Of a stretch of 64,000 nt of DNA, positions 1 through 9,109 are shown piece after piece. The notes below the pieces were generated by a model. The model had not been told where the DNA came from. It searched no databases and was given only the letters and a program-made list of their open reading frames with translations. The stretch spans positions 1 to 64,000 of the forward strand of contig NZ_QPJJ01000016.1 of assembly GCF_003337485.1 (NCBI RefSeq), given 5' to 3'. The stretch's first letter is position 1. Every line of letters begins with the position of its first letter. The stretch is from Saliterribacillus persicus. Its GTDB lineage: Bacteria > Bacillota > Bacilli > Bacillales > Amphibacillaceae. The position numbers and the translations under genes are program-made.

Positions 1-1
1 T

Positions 2-181
2 GTTTGTGTGGTTACTTGCATTTTACACGAAGCTGTTATGGGCTGTTTTATTTTAGCCATGTTTTTAGGTGTTGCACTTAATATTACAATTCGTCATATA
101 CAAAAAGCGTTGCAAAATACAGCGCAATTTATTACACATTTTCAGTTGCATTTTGGTACGCGAATTAGAATTTTGCGATAG
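2..181 (+). CDS. 3' end of an unrecognised, probably membrane-associated protein (partial)
   Basis: The frame is open from the window edge to a TAG at 179-181, giving about 59 residues and no visible start. It contains a hydrophobic stretch (GCFILAMFLGVALNI) followed by a basic and amphipathic tail ending in RIRILR, which would fit the last membrane segment and cytosolic tail of a membrane protein. I do not recognise the family. Frame 3 is also open for 17 codons, so the identity of the coding frame is inferred only from length. The upstream part lies outside the window. Confidence 0.4.
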   Translation, partial: VCVVTCILHEAVMGCFILAMFLGVALNITIRHIQKALQNTAQFITHFQLHFGTRIRILR

Positions 182-247
182 ATAACGGAACCTGTTATAA
201 ATATAACAAGCTTTTTTATACATACAGTTCTATTATATGTGCTAATT

Positions 248-290
248 TGTGATGGAAATCACAGATAAAATTTTAAGTAAACGTTATGAT
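248..290 (+). promoter_or_regulatory. CRP/FNR-type box and -10 element forming a class II promoter
   Basis: A perfect palindrome TGTGAT-GGAA-ATCACA lies at 248-263, identical in its arms to the Bacillus FNR consensus TGTGA-N6-TCACA. A -10 hexamer TATGAT lies at 285-290, with no recognisable -35. If transcription starts 7 bases after the hexamer, near 297, the box is centred at -41.5, the standard position for an FNR- or CRP-activated class II promoter. The inferred target is the U32 gene pair that follows. Confidence 0.7.
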
Positions 291-329
291 AGAAGTTGTT
301 GCTTTTATTATTGGTAAATGGAGGTTGAA

Positions 330-1259
330 ATGATGCAACATAAATATCAACCAGAATTAATTGTGAATGCAAGAGACTTTCATGAAGTAGAAATGTTAAT
401 CCTAGCTGGTGCTGATATTATTGAAATTGGCCATCAAAGCTTTGGGCTTCGAACCTTAGGTGATATAAATCTGGAAGATATAAATAGGGCTACTAGCCTT
501 GCTCATAAACATGGAAAACAAATTAGGGTATTAGTAAATGCTATATTTAACAATTCTCGAATTAATGAAGTGAAAGAATATTTAAATGCACTTAATGAAA
601 TAAGAGTAGATGCTGTTGTTATAAGTGACCCAGCAATACTTACGCTTATCAAGGAGATGCAATTTGATATTCCGCTTCATTGGAACCCTGAAACACTAGG
701 AACAAATACACAAACCCTTAAATTTTGGGTGAAAAGAGGAATAGAAAGAGTAAGTGTTTCTAATGAATTATCCTTAGAATCCATTGAAAAGATCAACAAG
801 GAGTTGAGTGTTCCGATAGATATTCAAGTCCAAGGAATGACCAATATTTTTCAATCAAAAAGAAATTTAGTGAAAAATTATTATAATCATATTGATGAAG
901 CACTTAAAACTAATTCTGCCTATTACATCAGACAACCTAAAGAAGAACCTGGAACATACCCTGTTTATGAGGATACAAACGGTACACACATCATGAGTAA
1001 AGAAGATTTGTGTATGATTGAGTATATTCCTGCTATTTTAGCTAGAAGCATTAGTGGATTAAAAATAAATGGCTTTCTGCAATCCAAAGAAAACCACATA
1101 AGTAATACAAAAATATATCGTACTGCAATCGATCAATCCTTAGAGAATAAGGTGATTGATACCAACTACTTCAAAAAATTAAAGTATTTAATCATAAAAA
1201 GTCAAGATAAAGATAGATCCCTTGGAACAGGTTTTTATTTTAAAGAGCAGATTTATTAA
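330..1259 (+). CDS. U32 peptidase-family protein, short YrrN/TrhP-like form
   Basis: The 309-residue protein belongs to the U32 family, named for peptidases but in better studied members involved in tRNA uridine hydroxylation (TrhP/YegQ, YrrN-YrrO) or ubiquinone hydroxylation (UbiU-UbiV). The N-terminal barrel signature is seen in LILAGADIIEIGHQSFGLR. Only one cysteine is visible, in EDLCMIEYIP, so the four-cysteine iron-sulfur cluster of the partner is missing here. The reading frame is open from an ATG at 318, but the GGAGG at 320-324 lies inside that extension, so the ATG at 330 (or 333) is the likely start; 309 residues also equals my recollection of YrrN. The next gene starts 15 bases downstream. 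The actual substrate is unknown. Confidence 0.75.
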   Translation: MMQHKYQPELIVNARDFHEVEMLILAGADIIEIGHQSFGLRTLGDINLEDINRATSLAHKHGKQIRVLVNAIFNNSRINEVKEYLNALNEIRVDAVVISDPAILTLIKEMQFDIPLHWNPETLGTNTQTLKFWVKRGIERVSVSNELSLESIEKINKELSVPIDIQVQGMTNIFQSKRNLVKNYYNHIDEALKTNSAYYIRQPKEEPGTYPVYEDTNGTHIMSKEDLCMIEYIPAILARSISGLKINGFLQSKENHISNTKIYRTAIDQSLENKVIDTNYFKKLKYLIIKSQDKDRSLGTGFYFKEQIY

Positions 1260-1274
1260 AACAGAGGTGTACGA

Positions 1275-2492
1275 ATGAAGAGAATGTCTAAGCCAGAATT
1301 ATTAGCTCCAGCAGGGAACCTAGAAAAATTAAAGTTCGCCATACATTATGGTGCAGATGCAGTTTATATCGGGGGTAAACAGTTCGGACTTCGGGCCAAA
1401 GCTGGAAATTTCTCCTACGAGGATATGAAAGAAGGCGTTGCATTTGCTAATAAATATGGTGCAAAAGTATATGTTGCTGCAAATATCATTGCGCATGATC
1501 AAGATCTAACCGGTGCAAAAGAATTTTTCAAAAACCTTAAAGAGATTGGAATCTCAGCAGTAATTATTGCAGATCCAGCCTTAATTGATGCTTGTCAAGA
1601 AGCTGCGCCAACGCTTGATATTCATATAAGTACACAAGCTTCCATTGTAAATTATCGAACTGTACAGTTTTGGAAAGAAGAAGGAATTCCAAGAGTTGTC
1701 TTAGGTAGAGAAGTTTCATTAGAGGAAATACGAGAAATGAAAGAAAAAGTAGACATCGAAATTGAATCATTTATTCATGGAGCAATGTGCATTTCATATT
1801 CAGGTAGATGTGTATTATCCAATCATATGACAGCAAGGGATGCAAATAGGGGTGGCTGTGCTCAATCATGTCGCTGGAATTATGATTTATTTGAAGATAG
1901 TACAAATGAAAATATCCCACTTAGTACAGAGAATTTCACCATGAGTTCCAAAGATTTATCAATGATTGAACATATTCCAGCATTAATAGAAGCCGGAGTA
2001 GATAGTCTAAAAATAGAAGGAAGAATGAAGAGTATTCATTATGTTGCTACTGTTGTAAATGTGTATCGTCATATAATTGATAGGTATTTTGAAAATCCTT
2101 CAAGCTATAGTTTAGATTCATCTATCTCTGATGAAATTCTAAAAATTGCTCAGAGGTCTTTAACAACTGGTTTCTATTTCAATGAACCTACGAATAAGGA
2201 TCAATTATTCGGTAAGCCAGATCGTATTCCAAAGTATGATTTTGCAGGATTGGTTTTAGACTATAATGATGAAACAAAATTAGCAACAGTGCAGCAAAGG
2301 AACGCCTTTAAAATTGGCGATGAAATAGAGTTTTTCGGACCGAATTTCTCAAATTTTAAACAAAAAATAACGAAGATTTTCTCAAAAGACGGAGAACCGT
2401 TGCAACATGTTAAACAACCAATGGAAATTGTAAAAGTGGAAGTAAAACAAGCTGTTTCTCATCTTGATATGATGCGAAAAAGAGTTTCCTAA
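1275..2492 (+). CDS. U32 peptidase-family protein, YrrO/TrhP-like with Fe-S cysteines
   Basis: The protein is 405 residues with the U32 barrel start PELLAPAGNLEKLKFAIHYG and the family block MTARDANRGGCAQSCRW. Cysteines 172, 179, 195 and 199 are spaced as the [4Fe-4S] ligands known in TrhP/UbiU-type members. A C-terminal domain (about residues 320-400, GLVLDYNDE... to the end) resembles the U32 C-terminal domain of YrrO. It follows the short U32 gene by 15 bases with its own GAGGTG ribosome site, so the two probably form an operon and perhaps a heteromeric complex. Oxygen-independent hydroxylation of tRNA uridine 34 is the best family-based guess. Unlike the Bacillus subtilis yrrMNO-udk-greA context, no methyltransferase, udk or greA lies nearby, so this may be an additional copy. 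Confidence 0.8.
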   Translation: MKRMSKPELLAPAGNLEKLKFAIHYGADAVYIGGKQFGLRAKAGNFSYEDMKEGVAFANKYGAKVYVAANIIAHDQDLTGAKEFFKNLKEIGISAVIIADPALIDACQEAAPTLDIHISTQASIVNYRTVQFWKEEGIPRVVLGREVSLEEIREMKEKVDIEIESFIHGAMCISYSGRCVLSNHMTARDANRGGCAQSCRWNYDLFEDSTNENIPLSTENFTMSSKDLSMIEHIPALIEAGVDSLKIEGRMKSIHYVATVVNVYRHIIDRYFENPSSYSLDSSISDEILKIAQRSLTTGFYFNEPTNKDQLFGKPDRIPKYDFAGLVLDYNDETKLATVQQRNAFKIGDEIEFFGPNFSNFKQKITKIFSKDGEPLQHVKQPMEIVKVEVKQAVSHLDMMRKRVS

Positions 2493-2520
2493 TCCTCGTA
2501 TTAATTACGAGGATTTTTTT
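2491..2520 (+). terminator. Rho-independent terminator after the U32 operon
   Basis: AATCCTCGTA and its complement TACGAGGATT form a hairpin around a short TTAAT loop, followed directly by a run of seven T. It overlaps the stop codon of the second U32 gene. Confidence 0.9.
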
Positions 2521-2536
2521 GTGGCATCGCAATTGT

Positions 2537-2565
2537 TTGAATATTCATTTTTAATTCTATATACT
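2537..2565 (+). promoter_or_regulatory. Possible sigma-A promoter for the sulfolipid operon
   Basis: TTGAAT (2537-2542) and TATACT (2560-2565) are separated by exactly 17 bases. A second weaker pair, TTGTTA and TTTAAT, follows about 45 bases later. I did not find a convincing Pho box of repeated TTNACA hexamers. Confidence 0.4.
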
Positions 2566-2628
2566 CATACTATCATAAAGAATTTGTTAAGAATAAAAGA
2601 TACTACTTTAATTACAGCAATAATATGA

Positions 2629-3819
<1,191 letters not shown>

Positions 3820-3834
3820 TAAGGAGTAACTAAA

Positions 3835-4947
3835 TTGAAAGTAGCAATTATCACAGAAACCTTTCTACCATCTACAGATGGTGTGGTGACTAGACTTCTT
3901 CATGCAATTGATTATCTATTATCAAAAGATCATGAAGTCTTAATTATCGCACCTGACTTAGGTGTAGATAGGTACAAATCAGCAAACGTAGAAGGAATAA
4001 AAGCAAGGAAACTACTCTTTTACCGATACAAAGAATTTGCTCTACCAACAAAAAAAGTTCTCACCGTGTTACAAGACTATCAACCTGATATCGTTCATGT
4101 TGTAAACCCAGCAATACTAGGGATAAGCGGGATATATTACACAAAAAAACTAAAAATCCCGTTATTAGCTTCTTATCATACACACGTTCCAAAGTATTTT
4201 GATTATTACCGTTTGTCATTCTTAAAACCACTTTGCTGGCAATATTTTAAGATGCTTCACAATCCTGCTAGCCTAAATCTATGCACGTCACAGACGGTTG
4301 AAAATGAACTTAAGGAGAAAAAGTTCTATAATGTCCATTTATGGAACAAAGGTGTAGATACAGAGCGCTTTCATCCAAAATATCATAAAAATGAAATGCG
4401 TAACTATCTTACAAACGGTGAAAGCGATAAAAAATTGTTACTCTTTGTTGGCAGATTAGCAGCAGAAAAAGAAATTGAAACACTATTGCCCGTGCTTAAT
4501 GAAAAAACAGATATTCGAGTAGCTATGATTGGAGATGGACCGGAGAGAGAGAAATTAGAAAAACTATTTCAACCATACCCGGTAAAATTTACTGGATTTT
4601 TACATGGGGAAGAGTTAGCAAATGCATATGCTTCAGCAGACGCATTTATATTTCCTTCAGTGACAGAAACCTTAGGATTAGTAATATTGGAGGCGATGGC
4701 TGCTGGATTACCAGTAATTGCAGCTAAAAGTGGACCAACGATCGAACAAATTAATGACAATATCAATGGATTGTTGTACGATCAAAAAAATACAGCTGAC
4801 TTTATAGCTAAAATTAACTTAATTGAAGATGAAAATTTTCATCAAACTCTAAAACAAAATGCTCGAATAGAAGCTGAGAAATACAGCTGGAAAGAAGCAT
4901 CTAAGCAATTAGAAGATTTTTATTATACAGTTATTGAAAAAAATTAA
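3835..4947 (+). CDS. sqdX: GT4 glycosyltransferase, probable sulfoquinovosyl-diacylglycerol synthase
   Basis: This 370-residue GT-B enzyme starts TETFLPSTDGVVTRL, a strong match to SQD2/SqdX, which transfers sulfoquinovose from its UDP-sugar to diacylglycerol at the membrane. The family block SYHTHVPKYF is present, as are GT4 donor-site motifs FVGRLAAEKEIETL (about 204-217) and GDGPEREKL. The E-x7-E pair is E278 and E286 in SVTETLGLVILEAMAAG. The start is TTG, 6 bases after AAGGAG, so coupling to sqdB is close. A general diacylglycerol glucosyl- or mannosyltransferase is the alternative, but the immediate sqdB neighbour makes SQDG synthesis the best reading. Confidence 0.82.
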   Translation: MKVAIITETFLPSTDGVVTRLLHAIDYLLSKDHEVLIIAPDLGVDRYKSANVEGIKARKLLFYRYKEFALPTKKVLTVLQDYQPDIVHVVNPAILGISGIYYTKKLKIPLLASYHTHVPKYFDYYRLSFLKPLCWQYFKMLHNPASLNLCTSQTVENELKEKKFYNVHLWNKGVDTERFHPKYHKNEMRNYLTNGESDKKLLLFVGRLAAEKEIETLLPVLNEKTDIRVAMIGDGPEREKLEKLFQPYPVKFTGFLHGEELANAYASADAFIFPSVTETLGLVILEAMAAGLPVIAAKSGPTIEQINDNINGLLYDQKNTADFIAKINLIEDENFHQTLKQNARIEAEKYSWKEASKQLEDFYYTVIEKN

Positions 4948-4952
4948 ATTTC

Positions 4953-4987
4953 ATCTCAATATCCTAAGTTTACTTGGTTATTGAGAT
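4953..4987 (+). terminator. Hairpin after the sulfolipid operon; 4948-5262 otherwise empty
   Basis: ATCTCAATA and TATTGAGAT pair perfectly (9 bp) with a further CCTAAG/CTTGG inner stem, but no clean T run follows, so termination is only likely. The 315-base stretch between the glycosyltransferase and the catalase is A+T-rich and holds only this hairpin and the catalase terminator at 5187-5230. Confidence 0.5.
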
Positions 4988-5005
4988 TAAATCATTTATT
5001 TTTAC

Positions 5006-5040
<35 letters not shown>

Positions 5041-5186
5041 TTAAATATTACTTATGCCCATTTTTTACTTCTCTAATGTTGTAGTATTGGTCTATTTTTT
5101 TATAAGACACTAATATGTGTTTCTATCCCTTCTATTTAGTTAATAATATTTTTTAGTTTGATGATTTTTAAAACACCTTATATTAT

Positions 5187-5230
5187 AAAAAGATCGAAAT
5201 AATCATTTTACAGTTAATTCGATCTTTTTA
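5187..5230 (-). terminator. Terminator downstream of the manganese catalase gene
   Basis: AAAAAGATCGAA and TTCGATCTTTTT form a perfect 12-bp stem around a 19-base loop. The A run on the plus strand becomes a T run for minus-strand transcripts coming from the catalase; it may also stop plus-strand transcripts. Confidence 0.75.
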
Positions 5231-5262
5231 TCATTTTTATAATAATGAATTTTTAGGTCCAT

Positions 5263-6108
5263 TTATTCCGAATCTTGCTCTAATTTAAAATTTAATGGTG
5301 GTGTGCCATGAATATATTTAGCTCCTGGTTCCAATTTAGGTTTTTGACCCATGGCCTTTGGACTCTGAACATATTCAAAAGTAGATTGACCATCAAGAGT
5401 TGGCCCGCTTGCCCATCTTCCAGCTCTACTTTCTTCTCCTTCAGAATAATTCATAAACGAATATGAAACTTCTTGTTTCTCATACTCTTTATTAAAAGTA
5501 CTTGGAACAACAATACCTTGAGATTGTTCTAATTCTTCAATAGCTGCTAACCACTGGTTTTGATGCATCGTATCACGTGCAATTAAAAAGGAAAGCATAT
5601 CTCTAACTGCAGGATCAGTCGTCATCTCATAAAGTCTAACTGCCTGGAGTCTACCTTGAGACTCTGCATTTAGGTTCGCTCTAAAATCTGCAAGTAGGTT
5701 GCCACTTGCTACCGTGTATCGAGCAGTCCAAGGATATCCTACACTATCATTAGGCTGTGCCCCTAGTCCATTTACAATAGCATGTTGTGGGTTCATCCCA
5801 CCTAGAACAGCTTCAATCACTGGATCTTTAGCACCTTGTTCTTGGTCATGAGCAGGAGCATTATCTAATAATTGAGCAATCATTGTCGCAATCATTTCTA
5901 CATGTGCAATTTCTTCTGTTGCAATATCAAGTATCATATCACGATATTTACCTTCCGCACGACAATTCCATCCTTGAAATAAATACTGCATCATAACTGA
6001 GATTTCTCCATATTGCCCACCTAATATTTCTTGTAACTTTTTAGCGTATACTGGGTCTGGTTTACTTGGTTTTGCGGTATATTGTAACTCCTTTATATGA
6101 TAAAACAT
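5263..6108 (-). CDS. Manganese (non-haem) catalase
   Basis: The protein disproportionates hydrogen peroxide using a dimanganese centre. At 281 residues it has the whole family length (YdbD/CotJC type, ferritin-like four-helix bundle). The ligands of the Lactobacillus plantarum enzyme can be placed directly: E35 (GGQYGEISVMMQY), E66 and H69 (ATEEIAHVEM), E149 (LNAESQGRL) and H182 (ARDTMHQNQW). The C-terminal 60 residues form a Gly/Pro-rich tail, common in these enzymes for subunit packing. The ATG follows ATGGAGGC. A small gene reading the same way begins about 300 bases upstream. Such catalases occur both in vegetative cells and in spore coats; which applies here is open. Confidence 0.92.
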   Translation of the reverse strand: MFYHIKELQYTAKPSKPDPVYAKKLQEILGGQYGEISVMMQYLFQGWNCRAEGKYRDMILDIATEEIAHVEMIATMIAQLLDNAPAHDQEQGAKDPVIEAVLGGMNPQHAIVNGLGAQPNDSVGYPWTARYTVASGNLLADFRANLNAESQGRLQAVRLYEMTTDPAVRDMLSFLIARDTMHQNQWLAAIEELEQSQGIVVPSTFNKEYEKQEVSYSFMNYSEGEESRAGRWASGPTLDGQSTFEYVQSPKAMGQKPKLEPGAKYIHGTPPLNFKLEQDSE

Positions 6109-6252
6109 TTTTTTGCCTCCATTTTTATGGGATATAACACTATTCTAAATAATTTTTGCAACATCAATATCAATAACACTTCTTGCAAGGTAATTTCTTA
6201 TTAATAAGAGATTGAAATCAAAAGTTCTAACAGAATATAATCTAAAACTGTT

Positions 6253-6411
6253 TCAGCCTTGCCTTCCTCCAGCTTCTCTAGAAGTCATAGCACCCTGACC
6301 ATTTTTAACATCATTTTCTATTTGTTTTTTTACTTTCTGTGAATCAGTACCTGAAAAGCTTTGTTTGGGAAATGAATTTGAGCTACCTTCATTTTCTTTT
6401 GCTTTTTGCAT
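6253..6411 (-). CDS. 52-residue small hydrophilic protein, possibly a gamma-type SASP
   Basis: A well-formed GGAGG ribosome site 5 bases before ATG leads a 52-codon frame, ending TGA. The product starts MQKAKENEGSSNSFPKQSF and contains TDSQKVKKQIENDVKNG, followed by a glycine-rich tail. It has no hydrophobic segment, is rich in Lys, Gln, Asn and Ser, and the TDSQKVKKQ block recalls the SETDAQQVRKQ repeats of gamma-type small acid-soluble spore proteins; the protease cleavage block TEFASE is missing. The gene stands between catalase and the divergent CAP gene. Coding is supported by the ribosome site and composition, function only by resemblance. Confidence 0.6.
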   Translation of the reverse strand: MQKAKENEGSSNSFPKQSFSGTDSQKVKKQIENDVKNGQGAMTSREAGGRQG

Positions 6412-6574
6412 GATAACCTCCTCAAAAATAGTGTTAGTAACGATATTATTTTACATAATAATGAATTTATACTGGTCTTCATGAATCTTATTGATATTGA
6501 CAAAGATATTATTTTTCATAACAAATCAATTATCGTGTTTAAGCTTGAATAAAAATTAGAAGTGAACTATTTAA

Positions 6575-6603
6575 TTGAACATAAGAAAGAATGTTGCTAA
6601 AAT
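6575..6603 (+). promoter_or_regulatory. Sigma-A-type promoter of the CAP-domain gene
   Basis: TTGAAC (6575-6580) and TAAAAT (6598-6603) are separated by 17 bases, 40 bases before the TTG start codon. Confidence 0.6.
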
Positions 6604-6642
6604 GAAGAATACTATAAAGATAACGCAGACAGGAGTGAAGTT

Positions 6643-7773
6643 TTGTCAAAAGTACGTTTTATTTTCGTGATATTATTACTTTCTGGTGTTCTTTGGTACT
6701 TTTATGGAGACAGCTTCCAAACTGTAGGTGTTAAAGAGACCGCTAATGAAATACAGACAGATATTTTAGAAATAAAAGATAATCCTAAGGTTACACAAAC
6801 AATCTCTACCATTACACAAGAAATTAAACTACTAATAGATAGCATTAGTGACACCACTAAAGAAGGAAGAAATAATAGCTCTTCTTCCATCGATAAAGTG
6901 CAATTAGAAAACCCAGAGCAGCAAACGATTGCTATCCACAATATAGAAATAGGCGATTTACGAAGTGATGTTGAACCAGAAGTCGGTAAACCACAAAGAT
7001 CCTCTACAAATGATTATGGTGTCAATTGGGTAGCCTATCATCAAGACTATGGAAATTTTTTCATGGCAGCTTATAATGATGAAAATCAAGTAATTGCGAT
7101 GTATACGAATCAGGATTTAATTACAACAACGAACGGATTAAGCTATGGAAGTTCTAAAGAGGAGGTATTACAAACCCTTGAAGATCCTATTGATTCTATA
7201 CGAAAAGGGTTTGTTCAATACCAAGTGAAAAATGATGGAGAATATCACACCTTCTTACTTGAAGGTAATTATGTCACCTTTTTTTATGATAAGCATGAAA
7301 ATAATAAAGTGACCGCTATCCAAATCATTGCTGAAGATTTAGAGGAAAATAAGGATGGTTATTTTGCAGAAGAAAGCGAAAAATTACGAGAAGGTTTTGA
7401 GTATCAATTATTTGATTTAACAAACGCAGCTAGAGTTCAGCGCGGCCTACATGCACTGACCTGGGATGAATCTGTAAAAGAAACTGCTAGAAATCATAGT
7501 AAAGATATGGCTAACAATAATTATTTTAGTCATACAAATTTAGAAGGACAGTCCCCTTTCGATCGTATGGAAGAGAATAATATTTCATTTCTTACAGCCG
7601 GAGAAAATCTTGCAGCTGGTCAACCAAGTAGCATTTATGCTCATGAAGGATTAATGAATTCAATTGGTCATAGAGAAAATATACTCAAAAAAGATTTTGA
7701 AATCCTTGCTGTTGGAGTAGCTTTTAACGAGGAGTCCCAACCCTACTATACTGAAAACTTTTTAACAAGATAA
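6643..7773 (+). CDS. Exported CAP (SCP/PR-1) domain protein, YlbC-like
   Basis: The 376-residue protein begins with a short basic N terminus and a hydrophobic segment (about 6-20, IFVILLLSGVLWYFY) that would act as an uncleaved anchor or signal. A low-complexity linker follows. Residues about 97-235 look like the CAP-associated N-terminal domain (IGDLRSDVEPEVGKPQRS, GLSYGSSKEEV). Residues about 250-372 form the CAP domain, with TWDESVKETARNHSKDMA, YFSHTN, AGENLAAG and IGHRENIL. Members in Bacillus are YlbC and the related YkwD. No enzymatic activity is established for these bacterial proteins. TTG is the start, 7 bases after AGGAG. It is monocistronic, ending in a strong terminator. Confidence 0.85.
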   Translation: MSKVRFIFVILLLSGVLWYFYGDSFQTVGVKETANEIQTDILEIKDNPKVTQTISTITQEIKLLIDSISDTTKEGRNNSSSSIDKVQLENPEQQTIAIHNIEIGDLRSDVEPEVGKPQRSSTNDYGVNWVAYHQDYGNFFMAAYNDENQVIAMYTNQDLITTTNGLSYGSSKEEVLQTLEDPIDSIRKGFVQYQVKNDGEYHTFLLEGNYVTFFYDKHENNKVTAIQIIAEDLEENKDGYFAEESEKLREGFEYQLFDLTNAARVQRGLHALTWDESVKETARNHSKDMANNNYFSHTNLEGQSPFDRMEENNISFLTAGENLAAGQPSSIYAHEGLMNSIGHRENILKKDFEILAVGVAFNEESQPYYTENFLTR

Positions 7774-7806
7774 TAGTAATTCATAATCAAAGAAAATTGA
7801 GTTAAT

Positions 7807-7839
7807 GCATAATTGCGCTCGTAGCAATTATGCTTTTTT
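7807..7839 (+). terminator. Strong terminator after the CAP gene; 7840-8283 without gene
   Basis: GCATAATTGC and GCAATTATGC pair perfectly around a 7-base loop, followed by six T. The remaining 440 bases up to the lipoprotein stop are A+T-rich; only a short isolated palindrome AGCAATATATTGCT (8205-8218) stands out, and no ORF with a ribosome site was seen. Confidence 0.9.
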
Positions 7840-8283
7840 CTTTGAGTACTTTTATAACCCTACATTTGCTTGATCTATTCAAAAACTATTTTAATACCTC
7901 TCTACTGATTCAAATATTTCAGAAATAAATTAAAACTCAAATATTTATTTCTGCATATTTATAGCTTTATTATTAATTAAAATTCTATTATTAGCTTATA
8001 AATCTATGTGCCAAACACAAATACAAAGAATAGACCTATAATAAATAAGTTGCATTTTTATGCATTTAGAACATACAAAAACATCCATACTCGCAATTGG
8101 ATTATAACCCTCAACATGTATGGGTAATTAAAACTAATTGAGAATACACCACAACTTTATAACGAACGGTTGCGCGGAAGGTTTTCAAGTTTTGATGCTA
8201 AAACAGCAATATATTGCTACTGAAATTCTGTTTACTTACATACAAAAAATAACAACAAACAACTGGTGCATTTTATTTTTTAA

Positions 8284-8973
8284 TTAATGCCATTTCAATT
8301 CATCTATTATTATAACAGTCCTTGCACTAAAGCCATCTGCAAATTCTTCAGGATAATAATACCCTAAACTAAATGGTTCTTCCTTATGATCAAAATAAAC
8401 CACACGGCCAAGAAAACCATTTTTTTCAAGCTTCATTTCTTCATCTGAAAATTCATGCGTGTTATCCGTTACTTCATTTAAGCTAAAACCTATTTCTTGA
8501 AGATGCTCATTTACATCTTCCTTACTGTTATTCATAATAAAAAATCTAGCATTTTCATTTTTAGTATCATTAAAATTAGCATATACATTTAAGGTTTGAT
8601 CTTCATATTCTGAGATCATATCGCTCGGAATATAAGTTGAAAATAATTCATTCGGATGTTCAAATAAATGAACCATTATTTTTTCTTCCATACCCTCGAT
8701 CATCATGGTTACTTCTTTTTCATTCTCCATTTCCGGGAGTGAATTTGTTGTTCCTGTGGTTTCTACACTAATTTCTTCTGTTTCACTATCTTGTTCCTCT
8801 TTCGTATCATTTCTTTCTTTTTCCTCAGAACTATCATTATCTTTCGAGTTTTTTTTGGTTTGGACCTCATCATCCATATTAGCATCCGTGGTTTCATTAG
8901 TATTCGAAGTTCCGCACGCAATAAGGGCTCCTAAAAATATGACAAAACAGAAAAAAACATTTATTTTTTTCAT
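8284..8973 (-). CDS. Putative lipoprotein of unknown function
   Basis: The 229-residue product starts with a lipoprotein signal peptide: basic MKKIN, a hydrophobic core and the lipobox ALIAC with lipidated C20. Residues 21-75 are an acidic, low-complexity linker rich in Asp, Glu, Ser, Thr and Asn. The folded part (about 80-229) carries LPEMENEKEVTMMIEG near its start and LGYYYPEEFADGFSARTVII near the end. I do not recognise the domain; the general layout resembles small cell-surface lipoproteins of Bacillus. A GGAGG ribosome site lies 9 bases before ATG. No partner gene is adjacent in the same direction. Confidence 0.75.
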   Translation of the reverse strand: MKKINVFFCFVIFLGALIACGTSNTNETTDANMDDEVQTKKNSKDNDSSEEKERNDTKEEQDSETEEISVETTGTTNSLPEMENEKEVTMMIEGMEEKIMVHLFEHPNELFSTYIPSDMISEYEDQTLNVYANFNDTKNENARFFIMNNSKEDVNEHLQEIGFSLNEVTDNTHEFSDEEMKLEKNGFLGRVVYFDHKEEPFSLGYYYPEEFADGFSARTVIIIDELKWH

Positions 8974-9063
8974 AGAAGTAAACCTCCTTTTATTAATTCA
9001 TATAATTAGTCGTATAATATCGATAAAGGTTACATTAGATAAGTTCTACCTTAAATTTTGCAT

Positions 9064-9096
9064 AAAAAAACTAGCAAACAATCGTTTGCTAGTTTT
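9064..9096 (-). terminator. Terminator after the first arabinanase gene
   Basis: AAAACTAGCAAAC and GTTTGCTAGTTTT form a perfect 13-bp stem with a 4-base loop. The A run at 9064-9070 supplies the minus-strand T tract, so it terminates the gene ending at 9110. Confidence 0.88.
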
Positions 9097-9109
9097 AAAA
9101 AATTCATGT

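Noticed and set aside
6493-6498. TTGACA consensus -35 upstream of the CAP gene
   Set aside because: No acceptable -10 occurs 16-18 bases downstream; the TTGAAC/TAAAAT pair closer to the gene fits better.
8205-8218. 14-bp palindrome AGCAATATATTGCT in the empty 7.8-8.3 kb region
   Set aside because: A/T-rich, isolated, with no promoter or gene start close enough to make an operator role plausible.
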